A stretch of DNA of 64,000 bases from Rhodamnia argentea (lineage: Eukaryota > Streptophyta > Magnoliopsida > Myrtales > Myrtaceae), in assembly GCF_020921035.1 (NCBI RefSeq), contig NC_063151.1, positions 28,092,934 through 28,156,933 on the forward strand, read 5' to 3'. Shown one piece after another: positions 45,421 to 57,930 of this stretch. Position 1 is the first letter of the stretch; each line of letters opens with the position of its first letter. A model generated the notes under the pieces. That model saw only the letters and a program-made list of their open reading frames with translations. It was not told where the DNA came from and searched no databases. A program made the position numbers and the translations under genes.

Positions 45421-48400
45421 CAGGAGAGGGAGGCTCACACGTCCAGTTCAGAACACTGTTCTGGCTATCGTTTTATTTGGAGGTTCTGGAATGAACGTAA
45501 GACTGCCTTCACCGGGCAGATCTGCCCTGCGGGACCAGCACGCACACTCTCTCTCTCTCTCTCCTTTTCTTCAAAAGAAACAAAAGGCAATTTCAATTCA
45601 AGAAAGTCGCGAGATAGTTCGCAGAAAGGAATCCCAAATGTTCGGGGGATTCTATGGATCCCGCTCTACGGTGCCATCATAATTTTTCACCGTTGGATTT
45701 AGAATTCAACAATCTCAGCCTCTCAAGGGATCTCGACCTGGAAAGTCGTGATTTTTCACTTTTTAAATCCAACGATGAAAAAGTAGGGATAATCACCGTT
45801 GGATTAGAATTCAACAATGGTCAAGTTTGAACTTATCGTTTATATCGCTGCGAAAGAAATTATCGTCTACGAAATTATTTAGATATGAATTGTAATTGAC
45901 AGTAAAAATATTTTTTATGTACTAGTATTTCAAGGGACATAAGCATTCAATTTTTAAAAATATATATAAAAATAATGCATTTTTTCGCCAAATATGCGAA
46001 GCCTAATATATCAAAGATTTGGCAATGTTAAACGTAAATCTCACACGACATGGCTTTTCACATGCTCACTTGGAGTCTTCGGAACCGTGACGTCTGAATA
46101 ATTCAAGAGTCAAGTGTTTTAAGGTGCCACTCGGATTTATTAAGTATTTAATGTTTAGAACTGTTGATGGTACCGCTTGAACTTTAATAAGTGATTTTCC
46201 AAGTGCGGGCCTGCTTGACTCTTTTTCATGTGATGTGATTTCGCAAATATGCTTATTCAATTAAGTCTGGACTTAAAAATTTTAAAAAATTTGACGTGTG
46301 GGACAGACCATGTGCTTGGCAAATTAATCTAAAGCGAGACTTCTCGTCAATATAAATCTGATGAAGAAAAGATGCTGTTGGGGTAGAAAAGTAATGGGTG
46401 GGAATAAAGGGGCATATATATTTCTTAAACTTGTTTAATCGGTCTAATCAAGGTTTAACAACCATTTCTCGACTTTGATTATGTCAAATTCATGGGTTTT
46501 CTAAACCCCTTATATATATATATATATATATTCATAACTTCAAGAACTCCGAGAAAATAGACAAACGATAGAAATGGAGGAATTCAAAGAAAGAAAAAAG
46601 GTTATGTCACTAAAGTTTACACCAAGCATGTGCATGTGTGCGCATCAGATCATCACCACGTGTGATGCAGAAATAAGATTAAATTTTAATTTAATTTTAA
46701 AGCCTAATTAATTGTTAATCTAGTTTTGCAAATGAGCGAGCAAGGAAGACTTGCTTCTTTTGGTTACCGTGATTCTCGTGCTCTGAGCTATCTTAATGTT
46801 TCTAATAATTGGAATGCTAGATACTAGGATACTCATAGCCCTATAATTTATGGATTGAGTATGGAGATGTTCATGTACATGATAATAAAAGTTATTCGAT
46901 TAGTTTCAAATCTATTATACGGATGTCAATTTAGTCCTAATTTTTTAAAAATTTTGTCAATTTGATCATAAATATTTGCATGGAATTCCAATGCAATCAT
47001 TTCCTACCAATTTTTCGCCGGACCTTCATGCCAGCAATTTCAGACGAAAATTAGTCGGAAGGATTGCATTGAAGTTTGGCGCAAATGTCTAGCACTAAAT
47101 TGGAAAAATTAACAAGTTTTAGAACGGAATCGACATATGTACAATAAACCTAAAGGTTGATTGGATAATTTTCTCGACCAGCCCAATGTTACTATAACTT
47201 TCTCGAAATAATTTAAATTATCGTGGAATCAAACCGTTTTTTATGCGGCGGAAGTATAGTGATTTTGACGTCCCTGTCATTTTCAACGCTTAGTCCTCCA
47301 CTATCCAAGATCTTCAAGAAAATAATAAGAAAGCACGTATCCTTTTCCTACCCCTCGCAACAAAAGAAGACGTGACAGACGTTGATTCAATCAAACGTTG
47401 CGAGTCTCTTCCGGCGAAACGGGACAAACAAGGCATGAAACGTCTCGCGTTTTCTCGTATTGGAGTTTAATCTCGTGATCAATTTTGTCTCGACCGCGTC
47501 TAACTGGAGTACGATGCGGGGGAGGCTGGTCAGATTAGGACCGACACCTTTCTTTCGGTTTTTACTTCTTTGGTCTAAGCAAGACCTCGCGACCGAAGAC
47601 CAGCTGCGCAACCCCATCGAATTCACGTCGCTCGTGATTTGCGCGCGCGATAGAATTCACATGCACTCAGTTGCGCCGCCGCCGTCTTCAAACTTGACCA
47701 TCATCGGACAGCCTGAATCTTTATCGTTCCACGGACCAATTGCTCGGTCCAGTCGGTCACCATCGACAACTCTCTATGCTTTCGTCAATGGCCCACCGTG
47801 CATTAGCGTTTAGCACGACAATCCCTTTGATTGAACCGTGCACGATGCAAAGATGGGGGTCCTCACGTTCTCCTTTTTGACGCAATAATTCGTGTTCGAT
47901 TGGGGCAATCTTGATGAGCCTGGCCTGCAATTTTGCCCTTTTGAAGTTGGCTCTCCATGCGGGAATGCTGTTCTTTACGGACAAAAAGGTTTGCTCATAC
48001 CATAACCGATCTTTATATGATTTTCGTGACAATCGATTAGCTTTTTACTGTTTGACGCGACGTCGCATTGTGCAATCCGAAGCTTAAATCATGTGATTGA
48101 ACATTGAAACTCTCGATGCACTCGAGGAACGATTAGGTACACACTTTTTGACCACCAATAAGAACTCCTTCACTATAAACTGTGTTTTGGAAAAATGATA
48201 TTATCGTGTGAACGTTCTCTTCATTTGGCGAAGGAGGTTGCAAATTAGATGACAGGCTAACAGCAACTCCTCCACGAAGCCCGATCTCCAGAGTCAAGGT
48301 GCCCAAAAAGAAGGGCGAAATTCAAAAATCATCCATTCTGAATTAATGGTATATGCGGATAATGGATGGCGGAACGAACGGTTAGCTCGATTCCCTCTTA

Positions 48401-50569
48401 AAGTGTTAATAGTAAGAGAGCGACTAAACCGGTTGCAATGCAACAAATTGACTAGACAGAAGATAATGGGATGTCCCCTCCCCCTCTCGAGTCCGGCTTT
48501 TCATAAAGATGCTTTATTCAAAAGCTGGGAAAAAAATGAAAGCGTTGATCATTTGCAAACGGATTGGGACGCAGGCGCATCAAACAAGAAACTCTGGCCA
48601 CAACGTGGAAACAAATCAATGGACTAATGATGAGCCAAATTGGTTACGACGAGATCTTTGGCAGCAAACATATGCAGAGGAGTAACGAGAGTTTGATATC
48701 GTTAGGTCTAAAGCATGTCTCGGACCAATAATTCAGCGCAAGCCACACGATCATCTCGGTGCATGTGCTTTACGTTGGCCCCCCACCTCAATTACGTTCC
48801 GTTCCTAATCCAACCCATGATCCTGGCTAATCACATTCCCAATTAGATGGTGTCCTAGTTCCGAATCCATTACGAGGTTTTGTGATAGATGGGCAGTAAA
48901 CATGAGGAAGACATGAAACGAAAACAGTGCAGATGCTAAGCTAGTAGCTATGGCCCGATGGCCGAAAGCGACTCGTATTTATTGCATCTCAGTGACAGAT
49001 TACCTAAAGTTCATCCACCCTAACGTAGCTCCTCTCTTCGACCAAAAAAAAAAAAAAACGTAGCTCCTCTCAATAGCGATGAAGTAGGTTCGACCCAACC
49101 CGCGATCATGTCAGCCCTCTCGACCCAGGGCATCTCATTGGCTAAGTCCCCACCGGATTTCAATGCCCACAAAAGCGTGATCGATTGAAGTCGCCGATGA
49201 GGCTTAACCTTGAGAATGTGGCCATGAATTATTTATTAACACGTGAATGGAACCAATCACAGTATGTAATTACCAGGAGCGAGTGCTCTAACTTATTTTC
49301 AATAGTCAGCGGCTTTTAGAATCTCCCTATCGAATAGCCTGTTCTTTTCGATTGGAATAGGTGGGTCAATTTCTTACCTTAAACCATACTAAAGAGTCTC
49401 CTACCTCACACGGCTCATCGTTCAATTCTTATGGTGTCCCACTTATTTTTCTCAGCTTAACCAAAAGCAAAAGCGGTTAATTCCATGAGTTTCAGACTTG
49501 AATTTTTATGAATGTAACCAATCACAAAGTAAGAAATAAATTCGAAGTATATCTTTTATTTTTTAGCGAGTCTCGCGTGTGACAGTAAGTATGCATACAA
49601 CGAACACGGATTAAATACACTAGACCCGTGAGCTGACCAGCTTGAATGCACCAAAAAAATTAATTGCTAGTTGACACCAACCGATCTATATCGAGCCCAA
49701 TATTGAAGAACCCCAAGGGAAAGCGTACGAATGGCAAGCGTCTGAAGTGCACGGCATTTAATTTCATGTAGGGGGAAAGATGGAGAATGGCAACACGACC
49801 ATTCGTCGTCTTGCGTTTCTCTCTTTCTCAGCATGCTCAACTTGATATCGAACGCAAGCAAAATGGACGATACCAGTTTATGAGATTGCCGACATTTACG
49901 AATATCAACCCCGTAGAAGTAGCAACCCAAGCCCAACCACGAATGCCAAAACAGAGTTCAAAAACCGGAAGAAATCCCTTCTTTTAATTTCCTCCCAGAC
50001 ACATGGCTTACACAGCCAGCTCAACATTCTTTAGAAACAACCGCATCGAAGGTCCAAAGGCAAATTTGCCATTCAACCTTGTGAACTAATTGAGACTGGA
50101 GAATCCGGTAACGAATGAAAGGTTTGGAAAGCAGGGGCTTATTCCTATACTCTGTCTTCCACCCAAGAGCATAGGCAGCACGCATAACCAAGCGAAGCAG
50201 CTAAGAGGTCAGTGAACGGAATCAGGCCAAACAACTTACCATTACCTAGCCCATCCGGGTCTGAAGCAGCGTCGTCAGTCTTACTCTATCTTATGCTCTC
50301 TCTCAGGGCAAGGCAAACTTAGCTTATTGCACGCCTGCCTTTCTTTATAGGGCGCACACTCTCACCAAGATTGGATTTACTTCCGTGACAGATAACCAGC
50401 TTCAAAACTCGAACTAGCCAGAAAGACCGCTTATATACCACGTTTAACAAATAACTATTCCTCTTTTGCTTTCTTTGAATGAAACGGATAGCTTAACTGG
50501 ATTACACTTGCCATAATTATAACATCTCTAGAAAATTAAAAGGCTTTTCTCAAAATTGGAGACTTGAGA
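45421..50569. other. Gene-poor region between MLO and NUG2
   Basis: No gene recognised in about 5 kb. Contains a repeated CACCGTTGGATT..AGAATTCAACAAT phrase at 45690 and 45796, a (TA)n run at 46510-46531, the MITE-like element at 46.9-47.17 kb, and open frames (47460-47813, 47757-48032, 48346-48627) with no known motif. The NUG2 3' region adjoins its right end. Confidence 0.5.
46900..47170. mobile_element. MITE-like element with long imperfect inverted arms
   Basis: The left arm (GATGTCAATTTAGTCCTAAT ... CAATGCAATCATTTCC) and the complement of the right arm (ATATGTCGATTCCGTTCTAA ... CAATGCAATCCTTCCG) align over about 110 bases. The centre is short. No clear target duplication identified. Confidence 0.5.
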
Positions 50570-53500
50570 TTACTCGGCGTCTTCCTCTGGGGAAGGCCGC
50601 AAGTCATTGTCCTCTGATTCTGAGGCTGGGATCCCCTCGGTCACTGCATCCTCAGTAGACCCGTGATCAGCAGATTCACCCTTCAACTCGTCCTCAGTGA
50701 AGAGGTCTCTTTGTACAGGCACACTTTTCTGCTGCTGAGATGTGATCACATTCGAGATTGCTCGGAATGCTGCAGATGCCTTGTTGCTGTCCACTGCTGC
50801 CTCTTTTTCTACACCATAACTGGCGGGTTCTTCTAACAATTCCTTCTCTTGTTGAGGAGGTGGAACGAAGAAGGGTATTTTACCTCTTTGCCAGTCATGC
50901 AGGACCATCTTTGCTGCAGTTGTCAGGTCTGGTTCACCACCCTAAATGAACCAAGAATTAATGATTACTAAGGCAGGTTTAAATGATTGGGCTCATGCAT
51001 ATAAAACTATATTTGAACATCTAAAACTACAAAAGCAACACAAATATCACACTTATCCAGATTACATCTAAATGGTGAGACTCCTCTCTATGGAGGAAGA
51101 AAAAATATACCTTCAACAATTTGCCACTTGATTTGCATAGCTGAACTAAAAAATCATTGTCATCTTCCCTGAAAAAACCAAGACAGTATAGTTTATTGCA
51201 AGGACAACAGCGTGCTTAAACTGGAAAAACAAAGACATCATTCGGAAAATAGATGCCCAAAGATAACATGCAACCTAAATACCATAGACTTCGTTTCCTA
51301 AATCTACACTAAGTTGCATAAAATTAGTGTTGATTAGAATCACGTGGCTCAAAGGGACCGCGCTTAGTAGAGGAAAAAAAAATGCCAAATAACATTAATA
51401 TAATGCATCCCCTCGAGTATGTCTAATTTTCTCTTTTAAAAGGTCACTCAATTCGGTCTTTGAGATGCTGAAATTTAACATAATCAGGCTCTACATGTCC
51501 AGTAAGAAACTTATTTTTAACTTGCAGTACAACATTGAGCAAGAAACTTGTCTTTAGAGATGCTGAAATCCAGCAAGATCCTGAACTAGATCATCTTGGA
51601 AAACTGCTGATAGGCCACTACCAAGAAAGATTACAGGTAAATGATTGCAAACATCACAATATAAAGCCCCTAACCAGAAGCACAAATTAGTTATACCAGT
51701 CTTTTATCTTATATGCTCTTTGCAAGTGTTCCCTTTTCACACGTTTCAGGACTTCTCCAATGTGTTCAGAAGCATCCTCCAAATTGGTGACTCTCACCTG
51801 TAAGTACAAGATAACTTTTACTCAAATGGATAAACACATATCAGAACACAAAGGAAAAGTGCTTCAAATCATCACTATTTGACTTGGACCTGTTTTCAAA
51901 ATGCCCACATGTACAAGCTGAATTAATTTGTGACAATGGGGGCACACTTTAATCTAATCTCTATAAGAAGTACCGGATTAAAAAGAAAACAATCTGTACA
52001 TGTAACCAAACTCTCGATCTTCAAGCTTAAAATATATTTGGGCAGTGCATTGGAGAATAAAGCCTTTAACTTCAACAAACAAATGCAAGTGTCATAAAAA
52101 AGTTTGGTCCTACTTGTCTAAAAGGTAAGAAGTGAAGGGCGAAGAGGAGAGAAAGTGCTTTTATCAACAGATTTATCTTATGAGAAAGGTGGTCATACAA
52201 TCCATTTTCTAGTCAACCATGTTGAAGTAGGATGGTTTACTCCGAGTTAAAAGAAAACACCAAAAAGCAACTTAAAGAAAAATTCCAGAACTCATATGCA
52301 AGCTCTTGACGAATAAACAATGCTCATCAGGAACATCTTTCATTTGACATAAAACAATATAACATACCACGCCTTTCAAAACAATGTCTGTTTCAGAATC
52401 GCTATTCTGGTATACAACTCCAGGGCAATCAATCAAGAAAATCCGTTTTGTGAGCGTTATATATTGCCAAACTTTTGTCTCCCCTGGGATTGGAGCAACC
52501 TTGCAAACCTATAGATGGAAGAGACAGATGAATAAGTGACAAAGTAGCTTGTAAATCCAGAAGTTACACATTGCAAGAACTGCAAACAGACTAAATTAGT
52601 ATGGATAAAGTGGAGTGGAAAATGACAAGCATATTCTACACACTGGCAAAATGTGGTATAATGGAGAATCCTCTTGCAGTCAACATACTCTCTGCTATTC
52701 ATCTTACGACAGGTGTGGTAATAGGTGATAACTAGCAAAGGAACACCGAACTTACATTCTTTGTCCTCAATGTGTTGATCACTGACGATTTTCCCACGTT
52801 TGGATAGCCAACAAATCCCACGGATATTGCCTGCTTGTCACTTTTCAGGCGAGCAAATTGCCTCAACACTGATAGGAGCGAACCCTAAATGGCAACCATT
52901 CTCATTAACTTCAGCATGAAAACAAAGGTTTACAGTAATACATTAATAACCGCACTAAGGTCCACAAGAGAAATAATAAAAGATGACAAAACCTTTGATT
53001 AAGTGAACCGTAACAACTTCTTAAAAACAAGAGAGTATAACAGTTTAAAAAGCCCAGAAAACAAGAGAAAAAGCAAAAGGCAGGTGGATGAATCTAAAAT
53101 TTCTAATTATTTAACCTCGATCCCATTTTTCTCCAGGAAAAAAAAAGAGCTTTTGCCATATACCTTGCCAAATGACCTATTGATACTTGCATGGAATGCA
53201 AGCGTAGGATATTCCTTGGATAATACCCTAAGCCATCCCTTTGTGGCCCAAGCAGGAATCAGATCGCACTGCATAGCAGAATCAACTTCCATGAGATGTG
53301 AAAAGTTTGGGAGAAGTTAGCTTCCAGAGTATCAAATAATCCCAAAATGAACCTTATTTAAGAGAAGAATCATATGCTTATGTTTGCAATGCTCTTTTAA
53401 GTGCCTCTCCAAATGACGACATCTTGTACCTTGTGGATCCCTAGCATCCAAAACCTTGAACCAAAAAAAAAAAAAATCAGCATGGTCAGATATTGGCCCA

Positions 53501-55466
53501 AAGAAGCAAAGAAAGAGAGAGCGCCAGACCATGAGGGAATATAAGCTTTTGACAAAAAAGAGAAACCGTGGAGCAACTAAATAATTCCTCCAAACAATAT
53601 TCTCAAACTACGGAGTACATATAAACAACACAAGCAAGACAGAGACCACCAAGGATCAACTACAGGATTAACTTCCCTGCAATCTTATTCTTCGAATAGC
53701 GACCGATACCAATCCATTGAACTAAAAAGAGTAGAGTACCTGAACGACTACATCTGATGAATCTATGACTTTGTAGAGCTCACCCCATATGCGCTTACTT
53801 TGACCTTTCTCAAACATGGTATGGCGCACCAAGTCTCTGAGTCCATCTTCTTCATTCCCTTCTGTAGACGATCCATGCTTCTGCTCAAAAGCGTCTGCAC
53901 GGTGAAAGGCAATAAGTATGAAATGCACTGCTACCAATTACCGATATCATATGAACAAATTGCCATTCGCAGAATCAAGGACTGCTATCGTTTGTAAAAA
54001 AGAAAGAACCCTTCCCCTAAAATACATTACGGGCCACTTCCCTGGAAATAAACATTCCTCATTAACCTTTATGAATCAGAATAGATGGGCCTATTGCCAC
54101 AATTAAAATACTGATTCTCCTCCCACCACCCCTGTCCCCAAAAAATAATAATAATAATAACAGCTACTAATCAAGAGAAGGGGGAGTTCATAAGGAAAGG
54201 CGCTTCACCCTGAGAACCACCGGCTCTCTTAACTAATGACTCATAATCTGCTGCCAAGAGATTTGGGCGCTTCCTCTTCTTCTTAGGGCCAAATGCATCC
54301 CCAAAAGGTTCTCTATCAAGTAGATGAACTCTGGCTTGCTTCACATGCATTTTAAAGAATGCAGAAACCAATTAGGTAATTAAGAATTGTATGGTATCCA
54401 CAAACAAATTAAGCCCATCATGTAGAAAAATACACAATTACAAGAGAGTAAATCTAATTCGCCAAAATATGCATCGAATACTAACAAACTACTTGTAGTT
54501 GGTAGCTTGCTTGCAAATAAGGAAAATACGTGAGTATAGATCTATGCCCCAGAAGTCACAAGGTAGCTAAACAACTTCTCCACACTTCCCTCCACCCAGT
54601 GAGGGCAAGGGACCTAATTGTATGTTACAACTCAGCAATGCAAGTCTTTCTAATAACATATACGTTATTCAAAAGTCTCTTACCTGCTTAGGATCGTTGA
54701 GGAGTGACAGAGGCAGCTTCCTTTCCTTCAAAATAACATTATAGTTACTTGACATCCGACTTTGCAGCTCCTCCCGGAAAAATTCAAGTTCTTTCTGATT
54801 GACTACTCTTGTGTTCCCTATATTTGTGAAACAAGAATAACATCAGTATGACCAATTACTCAGTTATCTGTAACGCTCGACAAGTCCACCAAAAATATGA
54901 AGATTGCATCATCACCAACAAAAACCACCATCAGAATAAGAAGTCATCCACCTATCTATCTACAAGCTTGCTGGGTACGTGATGAGCAAGTATTCCGGAC
55001 ATCAAAACAAATCATCATTTCAGACCTTTCCTACTTGGGAGCAGCAGTCGCAACAGTTGAACACCGCATAACTAAACGAGAAGAAAAAGTTCCTCAAACT
55101 CTCTTTGTGAGTCACACAAATTAACTCTCCAGCAGTGAAATTCAACAGTATCTAAAACTGAAATGAACTTGAGTCGCAATTATGCTAGCAAACATGAAAA
55201 CGAAACTGCTAGGGGAAAAAGAGAGAAGTCCACGCACCGAACCAGCGACGATCAGGTTGAATGCGCGTATTCGGGAGCTCCTTGGACTGAAGCTCGTGGC
55301 TCACGATCTTGCCCTTGCTGTTACGCTTGGGCCTCGAGTTATACATCTTGAGGCGCCGGACGGTGGCCGCGGTCCGAGCCTCGCTCTTGCCATCCTTCCG
55401 GTTCACGTCCAGAGAGTGCTTCGGCTTCCCCGACACGTTGACCTTCCTCTCCTTCTTCTTCGCCAT
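50570..55466 (-). CDS. NUG2: Nuclear/nucleolar GTPase 2 (NUG2/NOG2), complete
   Basis: Eleven exons in minus order: 55238-55466, 54684-54817, 54209-54338, 53740-53894, 53353-53454, 53164-53268, 52756-52884, 52368-52508, 51697-51797, 51111-51168 and 50570-50941. All are GT-AG and in phase, giving 551 residues. The GTPase motifs are in circularly permuted order: DARDPQG (219-225), NKCD (249-252), then the P-loop GYPNVGKSS (311-319), PGET (336-339) and DCPG (355-358). The N-terminus is [20 protein letters not shown], basic and nucleolar-type. The C-terminus is acidic ([17 protein letters not shown]). NUG2/Nog2 acts in late nuclear maturation of the 60S ribosomal subunit and holds off its export. 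Short pentamer repeats (GGCTC x5, 55601-55625) lie just upstream. Confidence 0.97.
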
Positions 55467-55800
55467 CTTCGAGTTGGTGAAGAAAAGATCGGAAATATGA
55501 ACTATGAGTTGTGGAGACGGACAGAGTGAAGATTAGGGTTTAGAGCAAGCGAAGCGGAGGAGGCGGGAGAAGGCCGACACAGCATCCCAGCATTGATGGC
55601 GGCTCGGCTCGGCTCGGCTCGGCTCGTAGCCATCTCTCGCCATGTCCGCCTGGTTTATGGGACGGCTTAGACGGGCCCAAGTCACGTCGGCTCTTTTACG
55701 TATTGCTGGCCAAGCCGTGCTTCTACCTCTCTGTCTAGGCCCAGTCCATATTGATATTGGCACTCAAGAACCGGTGGCATATAAAAAGCGCGGGCAATAA
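55467..55800. promoter_or_regulatory. NUG2 promoter/leader with a GGCTC pentamer repeat
   Basis: (GGCTC)5 at 55601-55625, in GC-rich DNA directly upstream of the NUG2 start. Its instability could vary the leader. No core element identified with confidence. Confidence 0.4.
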
Positions 55801-55989
55801 TCTAAATATTTAAGCTAAAAATGGATCTGCTGTCTCACTTATTTTGACTGCCATAATTACATTTACTGTAAATATCAGAAAGCCAAAACACTAAAAGCGT
55901 TAATAATAGGTAAAAAGTTCTTAAAAGCTAAAATTATGGATTTCCTCACTTAAAAAAAATCTAAATAAGGACTTTAAATGCTTTGATTT

Positions 55990-56440
55990 TTTCAAGAAAA
56001 AAGCCACTAAAAATTCTAAACTATGCCCATTGTGACACATTTACCCTAAAAAATTTTCTTATAATACCAAAAATCTCAAACTTTTATCCATTTGACACAT
56101 TTTCCCTAAACTTATATTAGTGTGACGCATTTACCTCAAATTTTTTGTGACACTAAAAATCCTAAATTTATATCCATGTGACATATTTACCTCAATATTT
56201 AGGATAAATGTGTCATATGATTATAAGTTTGGGATTTTTTGTGTCATAAAAAAATAATTTGGGCTAAATGTGTCACATTGATATAAGTTTGGGATTTTTT
56301 ATGTCATAAAAAAATGTTTGGGATAAATATGTCACATGTATATAAGTTTGGGATTTTTCAAGTCACGAGAAAAAGTTTAGAGTAAATGTGTCACAATGAG
56401 TATAGTTTAAGGTTTTTTGTGGTGTTTTCTTTTTTTTTAA
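55990..56440. repeat. Fold-back repeat: tandem units in inverted arrangement
   Basis: About three units of 60-75 bases (theme TGTGACACATTTACCCTAAA ... CCAAAAATCTCAAACTT) are followed by about four units in reverse complement (TTTGGGATAAATATGTCACA ... TAAGTTTGGGATTTTT). The outer ends also match as inverted arms (GCCACTAAAAATTCTAAACT and CCACAAAAAACCTTAAACTA). The whole would fold into a hairpin of over 200 bp. Confidence 0.75.
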
Positions 56441-56845
56441 ATAAAAGTTTGAAGTGTCATTTTTGTTTTAATAAAAAGCATGGCCAAATGATATTTTCGT
56501 CTTTTACCATTTTAATTTTTAATTTTAATTTTTTTTTTGCCTTTTCTTTCCCCTTCCCCAACGATTGACAACCCCCAAATGAGGGCGACTCATGGCAAGG
56601 CAATCCTCGCTTGACGTCGGCCTAGGAGAGTGTTGCCCGTCAACGGCATGGGCGGCCCTTGCCCGAGGCTAGTGTTGGCTAGGGAAGGGGAAAGAAAAAA
56701 AAAAAAAGGAAAGTAAGGGACAAAATTGAAGAAAAAAGAAATTTAAAATGATAAAAGACGAGAATGCCCATCGGTCGGGTCATTTTTTGAAATAAAGGAG
56801 GCACTTCATGCCTTTCTTTTAAATATATTTTATGTCTAAGCTTTT
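56440..56845. mobile_element. Non-autonomous element with AT-rich arms and GC-rich core (copy A)
   Basis: Inverted arms include ATTTTCGTCTTTTACCATTT (left) and the complement of AAATGATAAAAGACGAGAAT (right). The core at about 56560-56690 is GC-rich. It adjoins the fold-back array on the left. Confidence 0.55.
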
Positions 56846-56859
56846 ATTTGAAAATTGGG

Positions 56860-57590
56860 AAAATTTCGTTTAAGGGAAGTGTTCTCGATTTTTCAAATAA
56901 GGGTAAATAGACGTTGTTTTAAATAAGGGCTGGTGGTTTTTTATTTCAAAAAGGGGTTTTAGTCATTTTCTTTTTAAACTTTTTCTTTTTTTTTTTCTTT
57001 TATTTCTAGCTACGTGGGGCCACCGGCGAGGGCGAGCGGCCTCCGGCAGCAGGGCGGCTCTCGCCGCTCGCCTCGCCGCTCGGCGAGGTCGAGCGCCCTT
57101 AGCTCACCCAAGGGTGGCCAACGGGGCAGATTTGCCTAACGCCTTTGCATCGTGATGCTCGCCCACGGCCGGGCCGCCATGTCCGAGGCCTTCAGAGTGT
57201 TAGAGCCTCACTTGGGAGCACAAAGTAGATCGTCGCACGAGCTCGTCCTCGTTGGTTAGGCGATGAACTCCTCGCAAGGAGTTGCATGAAGCCGAAGAAG
57301 AAGGATGGGGAATTTGAAATTTTTGTGAGGAGGCCCGCTAATGGGTGGCCTCCACCGTGGTGGCGATGACCGGGAGGGGCCTCTCGTGTGGCTTTTTTTT
57401 TTAATTAGAAAAAGGAAAATTAGAGAAAAATGAATAAAAATTTAAAATAAAATGACGAAAATCCCTTCGCGCCTTTTTGAAATATTATAACTTTGCCCTT
57501 TTAACATCTATCATTTTAGATCATTATTTGGGAAAATCATTTGACTTTATTTGAGAAAAAAGAGTTCTTTTTGGATTTTTCCCTTGAAAT
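56860..57590. mobile_element. Non-autonomous element with AT-rich arms and GC-rich core (copy B)
   Basis: The left arm (TTTATTTCAAAAAGGGGTTT ... AGTCATTTTC) matches the complement of the right arm (ATATTTCAAAAAGGCGCGAA ... CGTCATTTTA). The core at about 57010-57390 is very GC-rich with GGCGAGG/CCTCGCC pieces. It belongs to the same structural class as 56440-56845 and 28300-28980. Confidence 0.5.
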
Positions 57591-57930
57591 TTTTTCAAAA
57601 AAATAAAAATAACTACCGATGGGAATAAAATTCTTTTTGTTAAGACTCAATTGATATTCGACCCAAAAAATAATAATAATAGGACTTAATTGATAATGAT
57701 TATAAATGAGGAAAGCACAGCGGGGTGCTCATCGTTAAACGTAATCCTTCCAATTTAACCTTTAGAAGTCATGAAAAAGATGGAAAATCCGGAGAAGTAA
57801 CATGTGCGACCGTGCGTGTTCAGTTGCAGTCGCGAAGTAACATTTCCAGTTTCGAGCTTTCGCTTCTGCATCGACCGATAGATGTAACAACTCGCCACGC
57901 CTTGCATTGCATCTCCCTCCCAGATCCGCC

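Noticed and set aside
47460-47813. 117-codon plus-strand frame in the MLO-NUG2 gap
   Set aside because: Overlaps similar-length frames on the other strand and shows no protein-like pattern.
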